Source: Dryocosmus kuriphilus (taxonomy: Eukaryota; Arthropoda; Insecta; Hymenoptera; Cynipidae). From it: a stretch of 64,000 nucleotides of DNA. The notes under the pieces were generated by a model. It was not told the DNA's origin and did no database searches. It saw only the letters and a program-made list of their open reading frames with translations. The stretch spans positions 124,941,470 to 125,005,469 of the forward strand of contig CM076192.1 of the NCBI GenBank assembly GCA_038277395.1. The letters are read 5' to 3'. The position numbers were made by a program, and so were the translations under genes. This document shows, in pieces, positions 59,751 to 64,000 of this stretch (positions are counted from its first letter, which is position 1; every line of letters begins with the position of its first letter).

Positions 59751-60290
59751 GTTGCAAAATATAAAATCAAGGCATTCCTACCCACCACTCTCTCCCACAA
59801 AGAATAAAGGAAGGAAATATATAAATTTGAGCGCACGTTTAACGAGAGGGGATATGAAAAACAAACCATTATTCAAACCAAGGTTAATTATCTACAATAA
59901 TTTTTTTGTACATCTACTTTGTCCACCAACTGAATTTTTTCAAATATTATAAACATATGTTTCTACTCAAATACCTAACCAATTCCATGACAGATTGGAG
60001 GAATTACAAACATGGATTTAGGACATCCATATTCTTGATAAACTTTCTCAACATCTCACAAAAAATGTTAGTATCGTCATCATTCATAAAATAACACAAA
60101 CGATAGAGAATGCTGTCTACTTTTACTCCTCAAGACAGGGACACTTCTAAAAACGTGGGCTAATTGTAAACAACCTTTGTTATGTAATAAAACATAATCG
60201 GATTATTTTCTGCAAAGCAGTTTGAAATTAGGGATGTGGAATAATGAGAGGGTTTAGCTTAGAGTTTAGTTTAGAGTATATTCAAGTCTT
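59751..60290. other. Stretch after the pogo-like remnant, nothing recognised
   Basis: Mixed composition with no supported gene; the open frames are short and unlike known families. Confidence 0.45.
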
Positions 60291-60458
60291 GGGACAATGT
60301 CCCCTAAGGCAAAAAATATAAGTATAATATATTTTAGTACAATACAGTTTATAGTTTATAGTATAGTATAATAGTATAATATAAAATTATAATCTAGTAA
60401 TAATATAATGAGTGTAATTGAGTAGAAACTATGAAAGCACATTGGAGCCTATTAGAAG

Positions 60459-62390
60459 CTATATGAGTGACGTTTGGTCAGACAGTAAATGGTGGGGAAG
60501 ATCGATCTTAAATGAGGCCAAAGCGTTAGCGGATCTAACATTAGCAGGCAGGGAGTTCCAGAGGTTAGCAGAAGAGACAGAGAAAGAATTGAAATATGCT
60601 GATGTTCTGCATGTAGGGATGTAATGTAAGTTCCCATCTCTTCTTTTAACATGACTCCGGACACTGTCAACATATTGAAATTGCTCACGAAGAAACGGAG
60701 GATTACCTGAGCTAAAGATACAGTGGTTGATGGCCATAAAGTATTTTCGCCGATTTTTTATTCTTAACCAATTAAGCTCACTAATAAACGGTGATATGGA
60801 TGCGTATCTTAGTAAATCGTGGATAAATCGTACGCACTGATTCAGTGCTCTCTGTAGGTTCACATCGAGTTCAAGAGACACATCCTCGTACAAGAGACAA
60901 CAATAGTCAAAGGAGGAAAGATGAGCGCAGATACTAATTTGATACGCAGGACTTATCCAAGATTTTTCGGTTTACTTTAAGGGGATATAATGTTCTGTGT
61001 ATTTTATTGACTATGTGACAGACGTGTTCCTGCCAGTTAAGCGAAATATTGAAGATGACACCCAAATTGCGAGAAGAACTAGTGTATTGTATAATAGAGC
61101 CATTTGATATTAGCGGAGGTAAAACTGATGTATCAATGTTACTAATATAGGCAGGACTATCGAGGATCACGGCCTTCGTCTTAGACACATTAATGAAAAG
61201 ATTGTTAGTTGTGGCCCATGAAGAAACGAGCTGAATCGTTTGATTTATGGTCTTGATCGCTAAGGATATATCACACGGAGAACAATGAATATAGATTTGA
61301 AGGTTGTCAGCATGAAATGTGTAGTTCACAAGTTGTAGATAAACCTTAAGATCGGTAACATATATTATAAACAGAATAGGCTCTAAAACCGATCCTTGAG
61401 TAACTCCAAAAGTAACTGGAAGCCAGTTAGATAGAATATTTTTATCAGGATCTAATACAACTTGTTTCATATCGAGACGATAAGCTGAAAACCAAGCAAC
61501 AACTCCATCTGAGCAAAAAATTTCCCTAAGTTTTCTAAGAAAAATGACGTGATCCACCATGCCGAAACCCTTCCTAAAGTCGAAGAGAACCAAAACAGTA
61601 ATCATACGCGAGTCAATGGCGATCCTGATATCATTAGTGATCTTCAACAGAGCAGACTGGGTGCTGTATCCCTGTCTGAATCCCGTTTGGTATGTAGCAT
61701 ATAGATTGTTTGTTTCAAGATATACAGTCAATGTTTTAGATATAATTTTTTCGAAAGCCTTAGAGGAAGCACATAAGAGAGAGAGAGAGAGACCTATAAT
61801 CTCCTAGAGAAACCTGGTTCTTAACTTTAGGTATGCGGCGAATGATCGATCTTCTCCATAGCCAAGTGTGAGAAGAGGCAGTGTGGTGTGTAGGAGAGTA
61901 CGGTACAATGTAAAAATTATTAGAAAAGAAAAATCTTTTTATATGATTAGCATAATGAGCATCTTTACAAAGATCAGCATTAAAATCCCCGAGAACAATA
62001 GCATTACTGAATAAAGGTTAGTGAAGAGAAAAAGCATTTTCAAAAACAGTGTTAAGGCCAGTATTGGGTGGGCGATAAACTGTCAAGAGCAGGATACTAG
62101 GAGCATTCGGTTCTTTTATTTCAACAATAAGAAATTCGGTTGTAGGTACTGACGAGGTATGGGTATCATCACAAGAAGGGGTAGAAAATGATAATCAGGA
62201 ATAGCAACAAAATTATCAGAAATAAATTCGTTGAGCCAAGTCTCTGAAATAGCAATAATGTCATAATGATTAGAAAAAAGAAAAGACCGTAATTCATGAA
62301 TATGAGCCTTGAAAAACTGGGCGTTAACGTGACAAATAGTTAAATGTTCATTTACAGGAAATAGACTGCTACACTTAGGATTCTGGTTCA
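60459..62390 (-). pseudogene. CR1-like ORF2: endonuclease and reverse transcriptase, inactive
   Basis: The endonuclease part has IAISETWLNEF (near 62250), VYRPPNTGLN and VLGDFNADLC (near 61995), with at least one stop between. The reverse transcriptase has GFRQGYSTQSALLK, VLFDFRKGFGMVDH and GVTQGSVLEPILF. The catalytic box reads HADN (TFHADNLQIYIH) where the family has YADD, so the second Asp is lost. The C-terminal segment has SANLWNSLPANVRSA, a common closing motif of this group. Confidence 0.85.
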
Positions 62391-62854
62391 GAGATTGCAG
62401 CGGAGGAGGTCCAATGGTGCACCTGTCCTAAGGGAGTTGGATCTTCGATTGGATATCAGTACCTAAGGACTCAAGATCAGCTATGGGGCGAAGCACAGTT
62501 GGAGATCCTGCCTCGGAGAGTTTGACATGAATCACCTCATTTCTAATCCAAACATTCTTCACAAGTATATTAAGTTGATGAAGCCAGGTTCGAGTTTGTT
62601 TCTATAAAGAATAGGTGTCGTGAGCATGATTATAATTCAAGTATATCAGTGAATCAACAAAAGCAGGGTCAATCATGCAGGCCTTTAATTGACTAAGTGA
62701 TCGCTTGGCTGAGAAAATTCGGTCATGAACCATTTTACTAGCAAATTTTACTAGAACGGACCTTGGCTTATAATGGCGTGAGGAACCTGTCCTGTAGATG
62801 TTGACAATTTCGGAGGTTTGGACAGTAACATTAAGAATATTGGAAATTGAAATG

Positions 62855-63700
62855 ATTCAATTCATGATGTCTTCAGCAGGCGCAGCAGGTAGTCCAGTAA
62901 TTACCAATTCGAGGGTTCTTTCATGTTGTATAAACTTATTTATTTTCAACGTGCAAGCATTGAGCTTAGATGTAAGTTCTTGATTGAGATCATGACTCGT
63001 AGTGGATTGAACCTCATCGATTCGTTTTTCCAGTTCATCATGTCTAGATACCACTGCTCTACTTTTTTCAGAAACCTTAATTAAACTTTCGTTGACTGCA
63101 TCAATCTCGGAGGTGATATCTTTACGCAGACTGTCCAAGCCCCCATCATGAAATTTTTCTTTAATCGATGAAAACATGCCAAAAATAGCATCTAAAGGGC
63201 CGGTGAGATGCTTACAGATAGCAGCATAGGTTGCAACATCGACGTTGGTAGGAGGAGGCGGCAAAAGAAAAGTAGAATGTTGCTGTGTTGAGGGGGTAGC
63301 CGTACACTCAGGGGAAACGAGCTGCGTATCACCAACAGCTGATTTGCTTGGTAAAGAGGCCCGAGAAGAGTGGTCCGAACATCAGACCCATCGGAATTAC
63401 CAGCACAGATTCTAGATCAAGTCTGCATTCCACTGAACTCAGATGGCAAACAAGTCATGCATGCGCTACAACAATCAATCCATTCCTTATTGAAAAAGAT
63501 ACGGCTAGTCTTATCACACTTAACATGATGCCATTGACTGCACTTACCATAGCAGTAGTATTTAGAAACACCTTTAATTTGCTACAAGCACACGTTACAC
63601 TTGTTAGGATGAGAGTCATTATTATTATCCATGATTTATTACACTTGATAGCGATGCACCAAAGAGGATTCAAATGCCAAAAAGTCCCGAGTCAAGGAGA
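62855..63700 (-). pseudogene. CR1-like ORF1 with PHD-type finger
   Basis: The N-terminal part, on the minus strand at about 63630-63475, encodes a Cys/His pattern of a PHD finger: C-x2-C, C-x3-C, WHH, C, then C-x2-C (KCNVC, stop, YYCYGKCSQWHHVKC, CCSAC). The following frame (63264-62857) has a proline-rich start, a predicted coiled coil (KDITSEIDAVNESLIKVSEK), and ELVITGLPAAP, the beginning of the RNA-binding region found in such ORF1 proteins. At least one stop and one frameshift lie between the two. Confidence 0.75.
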
Positions 63701-64000
63701 ACATAACCTCAAATTCGCAGGCGTCTGAAGCCTAAGATAAGGAGAACATTGATTCTATCGAACAAAAAGTCAAATAAAAGGCACAGTGAGAAGACAGAGA
63801 AAAACTGAAGAAAACAAACACACTCACGAAAACAGAAGTTCGTGAAAAGTTTCGGATTTTTCCCACTCGGGGACAAACAGAAGAGTAAGAAAGTGGAATA
63901 TGCAATTTTTTGTTACAATAACCCCGCGCGAACCTATATATATGTATAACAAACATTTTGTTTACAAGAAATAATTTCACAATTTGGCTTTGAGGTCAGT

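Larger units (their letters stand above)
60291..63930 (-). mobile_element. CR1-like non-LTR retrotransposon, minus strand
   Basis: On the minus strand: a PHD-finger ORF1 (63700-62850), endonuclease (62390-61900), reverse transcriptase (61731-60930) and C-terminal domain (60893-60459), then a TATAGTATAG-type short-repeat end near 60415-60319. The RT wording (YQTGFRQGYSTQSALLK, FGVTQGSVLEPILFIIY) and PHD finger in ORF1 fit the CR1 group. Frameshifts and stops throughout. Confidence 0.85.

Noticed and set aside
1..64000. CRISPR array, bacterial operons, prophage
   Set aside because: No regular direct repeats with unique spacers, no ribosome-binding sites and no operon-like coding density; the content is eukaryotic.
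1..64000. tRNA or rRNA genes
   Set aside because: No A-box/B-box pair with a cloverleaf and no rRNA-like sequence was seen by reading, even near the R1-clade element; a tRNAscan-type search would be decisive.

Overview
The window is AT-rich eukaryotic, non-coding-dominated DNA, most likely from an insect genome and possibly a hymenopteran. That placement is an inference from the mobile-element set (R1-clade, Jockey, RTE-clade and CR1-like non-LTR retrotransposons, mariner, pogo/Tigger-like and Penelope-like elements) and the base composition. No single-copy host gene, rRNA or tRNA could be recognised. Almost every long open frame is a fragment of a transposable element, and most carry frameshifts, stops or damaged catalytic residues.

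Layout. 1-3005 is a very large palindrome with two arms of about 1.49 kb. 3.9-5.0 kb is a dispersed repeat with GC-rich hairpins; an inverted copy lies at 45.4-46.6 kb. 5-13.8 kb is AT-rich with a foldback element (8.8-9.9 kb), a degenerate gattttaag-type array (10.7-11.65 kb) and a cluster of GGAGGCG motifs (12.67-12.99 kb). 13.8-18.8 kb is a nearly full-length but dead R1-clade LINE inside an AT-rich repeat. 19.7-25.0 kb is a minus-strand LINE interrupted by a mariner element. 25.5-28.25 kb is a second large palindrome, made of two head-to-head 5'-truncated Penelope-like copies, each with a GIY-YIG endonuclease frame and a hammerhead-ribozyme-like core.

28.8-44.8 kb holds three copies (A, B, C) of one composite repeat. 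It carries a plus-strand gene family recognisable by its GIDGGGGF, CTWC, GAVNH and GLGFYSEQ blocks, and a convergent minus-strand frame of unknown function behind a conserved splice acceptor. Copy B ends at a minus-strand RTE-clade LINE (38.6-41.8 kb), and copy C is split by a deleted mariner with a clean TA target duplication.

46.6-58.2 kb is an AT-rich satellite-like field with a higher-order period near 600 bp. It is broken up by a minisatellite, a GC-rich LTR-like block, a tandem dimer of Jockey LINEs that shares three copies of one 12-bp target site, a small MITE, a 141-bp duplication with hairpins and C-tracts, and a LINE fragment. 58.8-59.75 kb is the 3' end of a pogo/Tigger-like transposase gene. 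60.3-63.9 kb is a minus-strand CR1-like LINE with a PHD-finger ORF1.

The elements do not form a pathway; the structure is one of nesting and repeated insertion. The parts best worth follow-up are the two palindromes, the ribozyme-like motif, the A/B/C composite repeat with its unidentified spliced frame, and the Jockey dimer.
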